Shown one piece after another: positions 50,001 to 61,100 of a DNA stretch of 64,000 nucleotides. The notes under the pieces were generated by a model, which searched no databases, was not told the DNA's origin, and saw nothing but the letters and a program-made list of their open reading frames with translations. The position numbers were made by a program, and so were the translations under genes. The DNA is from Beta vulgaris subsp. vulgaris (lineage: Eukaryota; Streptophyta; Magnoliopsida; Caryophyllales; Amaranthaceae): the NCBI RefSeq assembly GCF_026745355.1, contig NC_079205.1, positions 65,850,200 through 65,914,199 of the forward strand, in the 5' to 3' direction. How positions within the stretch are numbered: position 1 is the first letter of the stretch; the number at the start of each line of letters is the position of its first letter.

Positions 50001-52790
50001 AATTGTCGTTAAGGGTCAATCACTAGTGGAAAAATGAAGAAGGGCTGTGCTAAAAAAGGCATGTAGGGCTGCGCTTTTTGACAGCAGCCCTTTCAGTAGC
50101 AGCCCTTCACTTTTTAAGTAGGGCTGCGCTAGAAAAGCGCAGCCCTTAAGCTAGAAGGGCTGCGCTAGTTAGGAAAAAGCGCCAGCCCTTCTAGCCCAGA
50201 AGGGCTGCGCTAGTTAGGAAAAAGCGCAGCCCTTCTGGGCTAGAAGGGCTGCGCTTTTTCCTAACTAGCGCAGCCCTTCCTACCAAAAAAAAAATTTAAA
50301 AAAAAATTTTTTTTTTTGACATTTTTTTACTCATAATCTCACATTTTCTGAAATTAAACAGAAGAGAAGAGAAACGAAACGAAAATACTAAACCCAAAAC
50401 AATAAAAAAGAATGAAACGAAAATGAAAAAAAGGAACAAAGACTCATAATCTCACATTTTCACTTAGTAGGGCTGCGCTTTTTTAAAAGCGCAACCCTTC
50501 TTACCTACAGAAGGGCTGCGCTTATTCAAAAAAGCGCAGCCCTACTAGTGAGGGGCTGCGCTTTTTTTTAAAAAGCGCAGCCCTTCTACTTAGTAGGGCT
50601 GCGCTTTTTTTAAAAAGCGCAGCCCATCACTACTAGGGCTGCGCTTTTACGAAAAGCGCAGCCCTTCCTGCGCAGTCCTTTATGTTTTTTCCCCTAGTGA
50701 ATGAATTGCAAAATAGATTAGAGTAAACAAACTGACAATCAACGCCAAAAACGTAACAATCAATGACAGAAAAATGGAAAAGATTTCATATCGTAAAAAT
50801 TTTTGATGTATAATTTTATGATCGTGTATTGAGTATACCTATGTTAAGTGACATATGCATAGTGTACATGTGCACTCATGCCTATGATGACTTGATAAGA
50901 AAGCCTATGATTTGTTATTCAGCTAATTTTTAAGAAAGATTTTAAGTATAATACAACCACTACTCTCAACTTCAGTCTTTTTTTTTCACAGTGGTCTCAA
51001 CTTCAGTCTTCTGGCATATGAAATCTACTCTAAATTGCACATATAGCATCCTGGTTTCCGATTTCTCTTTGATTTTAAATAGATATATTTGCCTTTTCAC
51101 TTTGATCGAAGAAAAAAATAAGAAATGATAGAGAGGAGAGAGTATAACAACAACAACCATATGATCATTATTATAGTAGTACTAATGGTTTTTTCCCATA
51201 TATTCCTGATAATTTTTTTTTCACCGTATATCCTTTCAACTTTTTACATTCACCATATACCCCTCACTTTTCGAAATTACATCAACTTGCCCTTTTGACT
51301 AATAGTGTTAGACTTTCATTAGTCATTAGACCCTAATCCTCTCATAATTCTAATTAATTAACCTAAATCAAACCCTTACCCTAATGTAATACCCTAACCC
51401 TAATCTACTACCATAACCTAACCACCCTTGCCCCCACACCAGCCCTTCCCTCCCCCTCACCACCCCCACCCCCGAAGCCTCCCCTTTCCCCGCCGACCCC
51501 CTCTTCCGCTAACACCCCCTTCCCCGACAGCCTGACGCAATATTGTAACCTCCCTCCACTTCCCCCGCAACCCAGCAACCCTATAAACGACTGGAGCGAA
51601 GGAGTGCGCGAGGGAAAAAGGCGGAGAAGCAGGGGGAGAAAGGCGGTGCGGCAGTGGACGGGTTTCGGTGGAGGCTGCCGGCAACGAGGGTGTTGGTAAG
51701 CGACTGCTGTGTGAGGGTGCAACGGGAGCAAGGGGTTGGGGTTGCGGGGGTGCTAGGGTCGGGGTTTGCCGCGGGGGTGCTTGGGTCTAGGTAGTGGGAA
51801 GGAGAGAGGAGGCTTCGAGGGTGGTGAGGAGGGGGCTTCTGGGTTTGGTGGGGGCAGTGGGGGGGGGGGAGGGTAAGGAGTGGGGTGGTGGTTATGGTTA
51901 GGGACTTAGATTTTGGAACTAGGGTTAGAGTTTGATTTAGATTTAGACAAGCTAATTAGATTTAGGGTTAGGTGGGATTAGGGGGGTAATGAGCCACGGA
52001 CATTAACATCGTTAGTCATTAAGGGCAACTTGATGTATTTTTCGAAAAGTGAGGGGTATATGGTGAATTTGAAAAATTCAAGGGGTAACGATGCAAATTT
52101 TTTTTTTTATCAGAAGTATATGGTGAAAAAACCGTAGTACTAATAATATTATTGTTTTACAAAGTCTGTTCAGATTGAACTCTTTTTTTTTTTTTTTTTT
52201 TTTGGTTTCCATTGATCTGCACTTATTTGATCTTTCTTAATAAGCAAGATTAAAGTCAGCTAAACATAGATTAAATCTAAATCTCTATCGAAATAATTTC
52301 ACGAAATTTGCATTAACATCCCTAGTTGAAAAAATAGTTGATATAGATCAGAAGGCGACGCACCATAAATAGCCCATATTGCTTTCTTTCTTTCTTCAGT
52401 CAACAACAAACTTCCTGTGAAATCACGAAAAGAGTTACAACAAGTCTACAATCAATCACCAAGAATCATAAGAACAAGGAAAGTCTTATATGTACCTAGA
52501 TAATAGCTCTTAGCATTCTGAGCACAAATATTTTGGCAACTCTTGTAGGCCTCTCTAAGAAGAGAAGGATCATAAGTTTGTTTTTTGGGAATTAAGCATT
52601 TGGACTGTCTCTCAATGACTTGTTCTATTTGTAATTCATCGAAAAAATTAATGCTCTTATTTGACACAGTAAATGAGCTTGTTGGTTTGGTTGTTCCCTT
52701 TGATTTTCGCGCCGCCGCCGACGAGAACCGGCCACTGCTGCCAGCAGGCACTACTGGCAGCAAGTGCAAGGCTATTGAAGAGCTCAACAT
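47085..52790 (-). CDS. PSY: Phytoene synthase, gene C (intact frame, giant intron 2)
   Basis: Exons: 52790-52496, 52414-52364, 48583-48411, 48322-48087, 47665-47473, 47270-47085, all GT-AG, 1134 nt, 377 residues. The N-terminus is a Ser/Lys-rich plastid transit-type peptide. Motif 1 is Asp-Glu-Leu-Val-Asp (about 122-126). Motif 2 is Asp-Val-Val-Glu-Asp (about 248-252), where Val replaces the Gly of gene A. Intron 2 is 3.78 kb because of nested transposons and diverged satellite-like DNA. The last exon has an 8-bp tandem duplication (GGTGCCAC, + strand, near 47121-47132) compared with B and D. It changes the reading frame after Lys-Gly-Trp and gives a different tail ending Asn-Ser-Ile-Cys-Leu. 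Reaction as for gene A if functional. The unchanged frame over six exons argues for recent or current function; expression is unknown. Confidence 0.85.
47359..47449. mobile_element. Stowaway-like MITE in intron 5 of PSY C
   Basis: CTTCATCCGTTTCGTT at the left and (reverse complement) CTTCCTCCATTTCGTTTTAA at the right, with TA at both sides; 91 bp. The same element is at 58403-58493 in gene D, so it predates the duplication. Gene A carries an unrelated Stowaway copy in the same intron. Confidence 0.8.
48640..49570. repeat. Diverged satellite-like DNA in intron 2 of PSY C
   Basis: 48640-48830 has a GGTACGCGT/GGGCACGGGTACG tract. 49180-49470 follows the order of the 323-bp monomer: GAGGCAATGTAGAGGCCCCT; then AAGGCTATAATGCACAATTT, CGATCCCGGGG, GATGCGTCCTAAGG and TCATATAAGACTATTT. 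These match the array words GAGGCAATGCAAATGGTGCC, GAAGGTTATAATACACGC and GATGCCTCCTAGG at a distance. It looks like one or two very old monomers. Confidence 0.6.
49590..50016. mobile_element. Foldback element in intron 2 of PSY C
   Basis: The left arm (TTGGTAAAAAAAAATGACC, TTCAATGACAATTTG, ACTTGCTCTAGCGACAAATTG) returns inverted at 49957-50016 (TTACCAATCTGTCGTTAGAG, AATTGTCGTTAAGGGTC). The same element occupies about 61695-62175 in gene D. No coding capacity. The type is uncertain, probably Mutator-like. Confidence 0.65.
50021..50699. mobile_element. CACTA-like non-autonomous element 2, 679 bp
   Basis: The left end CACTAGTGGAAAAATGAAG and right end (CACTAGGGGAAAAAACATA in reverse complement) carry a 3-bp AAT TSD (50018-50020, 50700-50702). 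Subterminal regions consist of many alternating AAGGGCTGCGCTTTTT and AAAAAGCGCAGCCCTT inverted units. Unit D has the unoccupied site at 62177-62179. It lies in intron 2 of PSY C. Confidence 0.95.
51187..52133. mobile_element. Mutator-like foldback element, 947 bp, GC-rich core
   Basis: The ends GGTTTTTTCCCATATA and (reverse complement) GGTTTTTTCACCATATA are flanked by a perfect 11-bp TSD, GTAGTACTAAT (51176-51186 and 52134-52144). Arms include CACCATATACCCCTCACTTTT and its inverse. The core (51420-51880) is much more GC-rich than its surroundings, with CCCCCACC/GGGGGTG runs; this explains the Pro/Gly-rich open frames there. Missing from unit D. Confidence 0.85.
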
Positions 52791-53312
52791 ATTAATTTTA
52801 CTGATTTACAAGTTGCTGAATTGAAAGTTAGGCTGAAACGAAGTTTAACTTCAAGTATTTGGACTCCTGTCTTATGTTATGAAGTTTTGATCTTAAATAG
52901 ATTAATTCATCAGAAACATGTGGATTGTGGAGCAATAGCAAATTTCACACGCGCAATTTTTTAAAGATTGACACTGACATCAACAACGTTTTTGCTAGGA
53001 AAAAAATATTATTGGTACATTTAGGTGATGATAATTAATAAATGATAGTTATAGTCTAGACTAATGGCCATAAATTTATAGGTCATTTGTTTGAAAGACG
53101 TCTCATGCTGATAATCGTACTAAAGGTAATAAATTTCACTGTTGATGTTTGCCTATACCTTACGTACTTTCTTAATCTCTTCGTTAATCTTTCATTATCA
53201 TCTAAGACAGTAGTAACACATGTCAAGCTCCTGATAGTTTTTTTATTGACAGAAACAAAGAACCTAAGAAGACATAAACTAATCATAGTATCCACGCAAC
53301 GTCTAGCTAAAT
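52791..53312. promoter_or_regulatory. 5' flank of PSY gene C
   Basis: This stretch is collinear with 63052-63512 upstream of gene D, apart from small indels. It holds the candidate leader and promoter. No element is identified with confidence. Confidence 0.5.
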
Positions 53313-53983
53313 TCAAAAATTATTAAAAGAGACGGTCTAATTTTAATATAAAAATAGACTTAGTTATTAAATGGATTAAACTAGTCACCGAAAGAAATTA
53401 ACTTAGTTATTATTGGGCTAATTCTCTTTTTAATATTGGGCTTACTATTGCCTAGTTTTAATTTAAAGGAAAAATTGACAATAGAGGTCTGAACTTTGGG
53501 TGATAATTTTTAAAAGGTCTGAACTATTGATTAACCTGTGTAGGTCCCAACTTTCGGGGGTCTTAACTTTTAGCGGGCCTTAGTGACTTAAAACTGGCAT
53601 AATATGTCATCACTTGTAAAACTTGGGTCACATCAGAAGGGTTAATTGAGGGAGGGATGTAGAAACTAGGTGAGATTTTTTTAAAAAAATCTTCAGTTTT
53701 AAGTCGTCGAGGCCTGCTAAAAGTTAAGACCCCCTAAGGCCTAAAGTTGGGACCTACACAGGTTAATCAGTAGTTCAGACCTTTTAAAAATTATCACCCA
53801 TAGTTCAGACCTCTATTGTCAATTTTTCCTTTAAATTAAAACTAGGCAATACTAACCCCAATATTAAAAAGAGAATTAGTCCAATAATAACTAAGTTACT
53901 TTCTTTCGGTGACTAGTTTAATCCATTTAGTAACTAAGTCTACTTTTATATTATAATTAGACCGTCACTTTTAATAATTTTTA
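53313..53983. mobile_element. Large foldback element, about 300-bp arms, 100-bp loop
   Basis: The sequence from about 53313 to 53597 returns almost unchanged, inverted, at about 53696-53983. Paired landmarks are AATTATTAAAAGAGACGG with CCGTCACTTTTAATAATT, GACTAGTTTAATCC with GGATTAAACTAGTC, and AAATTGACAATAGAGGTC with GACCTCTATTGTCAATTT. A transcript through it would form a long near-perfect hairpin. Position: right at the border between unit C and fragment X. A single-arm relative is at 13165-13260. Confidence 0.9.
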
Positions 53984-53987
53984 TGTG

Positions 53988-54240
53988 TTTGGTTGGTAAG
54001 AAAACATTTTTCTGAAAAATTAGTTTTTGCATTTTCATTTGCTTGGCTTGTAAAGGATATGATGATGATCCAACATTGGCTTGTAAAGGGCATTTATATT
54101 TTCCCTTTCTCTAAATTTTCTTGTAAAACCCAAACAAAGGAAACTAATTAATTTGAAATTGTGTTTTCCTTTGCATATTTTTATCATGTAAAAATCATTT
54201 TTCATTGAAATTGTTTTCCGTCAAACTAAACAAAACCTTA
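53988..54240. mobile_element. Probable MITE next to the foldback element
   Basis: Left TGTTTGGTTGGTAAGAAAAC and right (reverse complement GGTTTTGTTTAGTTTGACGG) are imperfect inverted ends. About 250 bp. The TSD is not clear. It lies immediately downstream of exon 3 of PSY fragment X. Confidence 0.5.
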
Positions 54241-54274
54241 ATTATTATTCTGAGGAAAAAATGCAAGTAAAAAC

Positions 54275-54876
54275 CTTGATGTCAAGGGGAAATTGTTGAA
54301 CAGTGTGAGCTAACGCGGTGTCTATTATGTCATGTGGCTGTCCTGTAAAGATGTCTTCAAGCCTCTCTTCCCAGCTATCTAACATGGCTGGGCTAGCCAG
54401 GATAGAATTTGCAACATCCACTAGCTCATCTGTTCTTTGGGCCCAAGCTGCCATTATGTAAACACAATGCTGAAACCATTTAATTACTTATCCATTTTAT
54501 CATGGAATAAATATGGTAGTACTCCCTCCGTTTCAAAATATAAGGCACGCATGACTTTCGAGGTCGAACTTTGACCATTAATTACTCTCAATTTACGTGG
54601 ATAACATTTTTAAAAAAAATTAATGTTATTATAGTATTTTTCATGACGAATCCAAAGGTATAATTTTTATTTATCATATTATAAGAGATATTTGTCATCA
54701 AAGCAAATTTTCGTAAAACGTAAATGCCTTATATTTTGGAACGGAGGGATTAGTTTATTTAATGAAATGTAAAAGGTTATCCTAATGAAAATGATAAGAC
54801 GCCAAATTAAATTTTGATCACATACCATAAACAGCCCATACTGCTTTCTTTCTTTCCGCAGTCATCAACAAACTTC
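54275..54876 (-). pseudogene. PSY: Phytoene synthase fragment X, exons 2 and 3 only
   Basis: Exon 2 (54876-54826, 51 nt) and exon 3 (54447-54275, 173 nt) have the same sizes, phases and splice sites as in A, C and D, and stay open. Exon 3 codes for the first Asp-rich motif, Asp-Glu-Leu-Val-Asp, in the setting Trp-Ala-Gln-Arg-Thr. Exon 1 is absent (a satellite begins at 55013) and exons 4-6 are absent (repeats, then the 5' flank of gene C). X differs clearly from C and D, for example Val-Ala-Asn-Ser-Ile-Leu after the motif, so it comes from a distinct paralog. Not functional alone. Confidence 0.9.
54522..54750. mobile_element. Stowaway MITE in the intron of PSY fragment X
   Basis: CTCCCTCCGTTTCAAAATAT and (reverse complement) ATCCCTCCGTTCCAAAATAT with TA on both sides (54520-54521, 54751-54752). 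229 bp. Confidence 0.88.
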
Positions 54877-55012
54877 CTAAAACCATTTAATCAGACTCCT
54901 CTTCAATATAAAAGATGAATACAACTTTACAAGTAATAGTTTGAATGTTAAGCATCAATTAATATATTGGTCATAACTCATAACTAAGATCTATTTTAAA
55001 AGATCTTAATCT

Positions 55013-56394
55013 TAACGTTTCGGAAGAAAATATGACCAGGCCCGAAAAAGTCCAAAAATGTCCTAAAAACAGACAAAATTGAAGGTTATAATACACGCTT
55101 TCGGACTTTCCCGGGACCTGAGCTCCGAACGCAACGAGATGCCTCCTAGGGCCATGGGAGGTCATTGGAAAGGAGTCGTATGGCTTGGAATGAATATGTG
55201 TATGCCTTTACGTTCATTTCGAGGTAATTTTGGATTTTACAAGAAATGAACAAATGTGGTGTTTAGAGGCTTTTCGAGGCAATTCAAATGGTGTCAAGCA
55301 CCCGCGCAACGTTACACATCACGTTGGCACTCGTAGGAATTTTTCGGGAGAAAATATGACCACGCTTGAAAAATCCAAAAATGTCGCAAAAACAACCAAA
55401 ATTGAAGGTTATAATAAACGCTTTCGGACTTTTCCGGGGTTCGAGCTCCGAACGCCACGAGATTGCTCATAGATAAGTCATTGGGAAAGGAGTCATGTGG
55501 CGTGGAACGAATATGTGGATGCCTTTACGTTCATTTCAAGGCAATTTGGGTTTCACGAGAAATGAACAAATGGGGTGTTAGAGGATTTTTGAGGCAATGC
55601 AAATTGTGCCAAGGACTCGCACAACGTTACAAGTCACCTCAGCACTCCTAGGAATGTTTCGGGAGAAAATATGATCAGGCTCGAAGAAGTGCAAAAATGT
55701 CCCAAAAACATCCAAAATTGAAGGTTATAACACACGCCTTCGGAGTGTGCCAAGGCTCGAGTTACGGAGGCCTCGTGATGCCTCATAGGGACATGGGATG
55801 TCATTAGAAAGGAGTTATGTGGCTTGGAACGAATATGTGGATGTCTTTATGTTTATTTCTAGGCAAATTTGGGTTTCACAAGAACTGAACAAATCGGGTG
55901 TTTAGAGGCTTTTCGAGGCAATCCAAATGGTTCCAAGTATCTGCGCAACGTAACAAGTCACGTTGGCTTTCTTAGGAACGTTTCGAAAGAAAATATGACT
56001 ATGCCCGAAGAAGTCCAAAAATGTCTCAAAAACAGCCAAAATTGAAGGTTATAATACACGCTTTCAGACTTTCTTGGGGACCGAGTTCTGAACGCCACAG
56101 GATGCCTCCTAGGGTCATGGGAGGTCATTGGAAATGAGTCATGTGGCTTGAAACGAATATATGAATGCCTTTACGTTCATTTCGAGGCAATTTTGGGTTT
56201 CACGAGAAATGAACAACTGAGGTGTTTATAGGCTTTTCGAGGCAATGAAAATGTTGCCAAACACACGCGCACTGTTACAAGTCACGTCGGCACTCCTAGG
56301 AATGTTCCGGCGAGAAAATATGACCAGGCACAGAGAAGTCCAAAAATGTCGCAAAAACAACCAAAATTGAAGGTTCTAATGCACGTTTTTAGAC
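55013..56394 (+). repeat. Satellite array 2, about 4 monomers of about 320 bp
   Basis: This is the same family as array 1. The CCTTTACGTTCATTTC landmark lies near 55205, 55522, 55843 and 56168 (spacings 317-325). The right edge (CACGTTTTTAGACTTAGAAA) is the same junction as in array 1. The left edge abuts PSY fragment X about 140 bp from its exon 2. Confidence 0.95.
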
Positions 56395-58158
56395 TTAGAA
56401 AATAAAAGCAATTTTATAAGCAAATGAGCAATTAATGATGATTTTAATTAGATAAAGTAAGGACAATATTGTCAATTGAAGTTGCTTTTCATACCAAAAC
56501 TGGAATTGTTGCAATAGATGTGAAACTATACCTAAAATAATAATTATTGTAATATAAAAAAAATGGAGTAAGTATATTGTAACCTCGTCTCATGTACAAA
56601 TCTATAATATGTAAACTTTTGTGTATTATAGGAGTTTTAGTGCTTTATCATTTAATATTACCATACATCATCTATTCTAAAATAAGTAAGATGGAGACTG
56701 TGGAATTAAAGAAAGCAAAGAGATAGAAACAAAAAAATTGTGACCTATGTGCAGAAAGAGTCGGTCTTATAAGAGACCATCTAATTTTGATTTAAAACAA
56801 TGTATTTTTTTTTTTGGTAAGATGAAGGGGATATGGGAAATTACGCAAATGAGTCCTATGAGGTTTGATCCCTATACCTCAGGAGGATAACAGATGGGAA
56901 GCGATACCACTACTCCACCACCTCAACCTCAATTAGACAACTATTCAAGTTCAATATTAAGAAGAGAACATACCACTTTTTGAATACAGTGATCAGTTTA
57001 AGGTATGTCGATGAACAAAAATAAAATTAGCTTGCAACAAGGTTTGAACCCGTGACTTCTTGCTATTATAAATTGACACAATTACCATCTTAACCAACTT
57101 TTAATCATATTTTAAGTGTCCATATTATTATATTTGTATCTTTTGAATGTTGAGTTTTCCTTAATATATTTTAGTGGGAAATGAAAAAAAATGTATATCA
57201 AGTTCGGAAATACGATACCAACTCGGAACGATGTCCGAACCCAAATACTAGTTTTATCTTTAAAACTGGCTGCACATAATTCAAATAAAAAATAATTAAT
57301 TACTATATAATGAGAGATAAGATTCATGAGAAAGTTACATAGTTAAACATCTAGAGTACATGTCAACGCAGCGCCTTAACGTTGACTCAAATTTTCAATT
57401 TTTCCTACTTTGTGGTCCATCTTGCATCTCAATTATTTCTAATTTTGGCAGAACACCAATTGGTTTAATGAACTGCTTAAAGTAAGTGCTGTAAATCGTT
57501 TCAAACATGTGATTTTATTTTAGGTAAAGTTTGGGCAACTACTAATTCTTTTGGAACTTTTTTTTTATAAATTACCTAATAAACTATTTCTTAACTTTCC
57601 TACTTTTATTTTGCACGTTCGCTAATGTTCTTATTCGTCCTTAAATATCTTTTATTACATATCAGTAAAAATGATCAAAATTAAATATTTAATTTTTATT
57701 GAGATGAAATACCTTGCATGATTATATTTTTTTCTTATATCTAAATAGAAAAATATAGCAAAGCTCTCTAATTACGAATAGTGTCAAAATTTCAAGTGAC
57801 AAAGATAAACAAATAGAGTATTTATTGGATGACTTTTTCAAATTTTTATACACAAATTTTTCTATAAAATAGGGCATATAAAGTGATTTCCAAAACTATT
57901 ATGTATATGAGATGATCCGATCCAATTATCCTAAATGATACATCTAGTATTAACCATACATTCGGATGTATGTGGTGCACCATCTCACATACTCTAACAT
58001 TATATCCTTTGTACATGAGCACATGAATGGAGAACGTAAATGATCAATGAGTTATGAGTTTGCCATGAAAATACATGTGTCAGCAACATAATCAATAATT
58101 AGGAAGCAAGCAAACTCGATAACACGGTATTATACTAATTTATTGCTGGTTAATTATA

Positions 58159-61100
58159 CTAATCACACTGCCAACCCTTGGCTTTGGCATAAGCTAGTGG
58201 CAACATAAGAAGCTTTTCAGCATTCCCAACTCTTGCTTGCTTTGTCAAGTTGTCGTAGTTGTTTTCCTCTATCTTATCCAATATTTTCCGATACAACATC
58301 ATTGATGCCCACACCTAGATTAACAAAATTCATGAACGTATAGCAGAGTTTTGTTCAAATCAGCTAACAAATCTACAAATGTTCATAAGTAACAATATAG
58401 TACTTCCTCTGTTTCGTTTTAAATGCAACAAATGAATATTTTACATCTCACAAATATTACCCATTTGTTGCATTTAAAACGAAACGGAGGAAGTATATAC
58501 TTTGCGTAATACATACCGGCCATCTACTAGCACGGTCTAGCTGATAAATGGCTTCCACTGCTTGATCGTAATAGTATCTTGCTCTTGCTATCTGTTTCTT
58601 TGTGAGTTCTCGCCATTCCTTTGTGACCTTCCTAGAGAAGATGTCAGCGTCTGTTAAGCCAAACTCTCGAAGCTCGTCTTGTGGAAGGTACACTCTCCCC
58701 ATCGAAGCACTATATTGATATTACAAGGAGTGAATTCTTAGTTGGGTTGAGCACAATCATGTACATGTCTAAAAATGTGTTCTAACGAACGCAATAAACA
58801 ACGAAGGAAAAAAAAGCATACAGATTTTAACGTGGTTCACTAATAAAGTATTAGCTACGTTCACAAGTAGAGGAGAACAATTCTATTATCTTGAGGAGAA
58901 AGTACAAATAATAGAAAGTTGGCAAAGGTTAACTAAAAGGTTTATATAGTACCCTTCTAATTAACCTAAACAAAATGGGCCTAAAACCGAACCCAAAAAC
59001 AGAAACGATCTACTAAACTGCACACGCTAGACCTCATTTGCTAGGTTAAATTAAACTTAGCCCAGATAATTCAAGACATATTTCAACAAAATGATTAACA
59101 GTGCGATAATTAGAAGAGATCAAGCTTCTTACTCTTCAACTACATCTCGAAGGATGTTAGTTAGTTGGTTCGCGATTCCCAAGGAAATCGCAGCCTTATA
59201 AATGCTTTGTGTAGAAGTTACTGTGTCCAGTGAAGTTCCAAAAATCGGAAGAGTCATTAGGCCAACTGTTCCAGCCACATAGTAGCAGTATAGTTCAAGC
59301 TCTTCATAGTTGTTGTAACGACTCTTCCATGTGTCCATTCTCATTCCTTTTATCATATCTTTAAATGGCTAATAAATCACCAGTATATATAAGTTAATAA
59401 CCAGTATATGTAAGTGAATAATGTAAAACTAACAGGAACTAAAAATGCAAAGTAGTTTAACCAACCTTGATGTCTAAGGGATATTGCTGGATAGTATCAG
59501 CCAAGGCAGTGTCAATTGTGTCATATGGGCATCCGTTGAAGATGTCTTCAAGCCTGTTTTCCCAGATATCCAGCACAGCTGAACTCGCGTTGTTGGCATT
59601 TTCACCATCCACTAGCTCATCTGTCCTCCGACCCCAAGCTGACAATGATCACGAGACAGAGTAGGATTATGAGCCACGAGGTAAGAGACTCTAGGTTGCA
59701 CAGAGACGGATATGGAAACGATACTGATTCGATTTCAGGTACGGGGACGCGACGAAATTTTAGGAATGTGTACGCGTGCCCATAGAGAATACGTATCGTA
59801 TTGGGCACGGGTACGAGTACGAGTACGTGACCTAAAAGAAGTAGTCGTGTTACATAGAATAGACTAATACTAATAGTTACCCACCATCCTTCGGGTAATA
59901 TATAAGCTTTAGAATAATGAGGGCAATAATTCTGCTTCTAACTCTCTCCTTGCGTAGTTTACACTACCTCTTCTACTATCGCCTAAATTCATCTTCATTG
60001 TCTTCATTTTGCCTCTAATTTAAAAAGCATTATCCAATCCCAACATGCTCTCATGAGTGAGGTCGTTTCTTATTTCTTTGAGGCAGCGTAGAGGGTTCCA
60101 ACAACTTGATATTCATCTCTGGGCACTATAAGGCCTTCGGCGAGATGGTCCCAGATAAAAGATATAGTCGGATCGAAAAAAGTCCAAAAACATACTCAAA
60201 CTAGCAAAATTTGAAGGTTATAATACACGTTTTCACCAGGGGACAGGAAACAAACTACACGAGAACTCACCTCCACGACAAAGTACAAACATATGATGGC
60301 CTTTGAAGATAATTTGAGGTTGAATAGAATATATAGAAAATAAACTATAAAGAGCCTTTGTGGCGCAATGTAGAGGGTCCCGAACACTCGAAGTCATCCC
60401 CATAATCTCGTGAAGGCCTAGGACAAAAATTAGAATATCTCTTGAATGACCATATTTGAAGGCTTTATAACTCATTGTTTCAGACATTTACGGGGCAGGG
60501 ACATTGACCCCAGGGAATATGATGCATATCTGTAAATATCCTCTAGAGTTTTATGAAAATTCTACAAAGTAGAGTTGAATCCTGACCATATATTATAAAA
60601 TCAAGGGCTCATGATTAGTGGAAAAGGAAAAGATATGGGTAGGATATTCGGGGGAAAATAGGGGGATTTTTGGGAAAGAAAATACAAGCCTTTGATTTCT
60701 TAATCAACGACTGATATTTAACGAACTCTACCGTGTAGAGTTATTTTGAAACTCTAGAGGATCCCAACACGATGCATATTAGGTCATGAAAGGCTATTTG
60801 AAAGCGCAAATAAGTACATGCACCTAAGTGCATGTAGAGCATGGTGCACCCTTTTTTAAACTACGTTGTTTTATCATTTTTAGAGTCTGTAATTTTAAAA
60901 AATTATTGTTATTTGTTTCCTTAAATTTTGCAACTAAAGATTCTTTTTTCATATTTAAATTTAAAAGGTATATGTTCTTTTACCTTAATTGTAAATGTTC
61001 ATTTACTATATGTTCTTTTCATTATAACCTTTGTTCTTTTATAAATATAAATTTACACGTTCTTTAATTTTAACTCGTGTGCTCTTTTTTAAAGTAAAAA

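Larger units (their letters stand above)
45006..53315. repeat. Segmental duplication, unit C
   Basis: From the satellite edge to about 53315 this unit is collinear with 56395-63515. It shares the PSY 3' flank, six exons, enlarged intron 2 and 5' flank. The satellite-to-unique junction (CTTAGAAAATAAAAGC) is the same in both units, so the satellite was already there when the unit duplicated. Differences are mostly insertions: CACTA-like elements at 45863 and 50021 and a Mutator-like element at 51187 are in C only. Confidence 0.88.

Noticed and set aside
51408..51731. Pro/Gly-rich frame of 107 codons
   Set aside because: It is inside the GC-rich core of a Mutator-like foldback element and is simple-sequence, not a gene.
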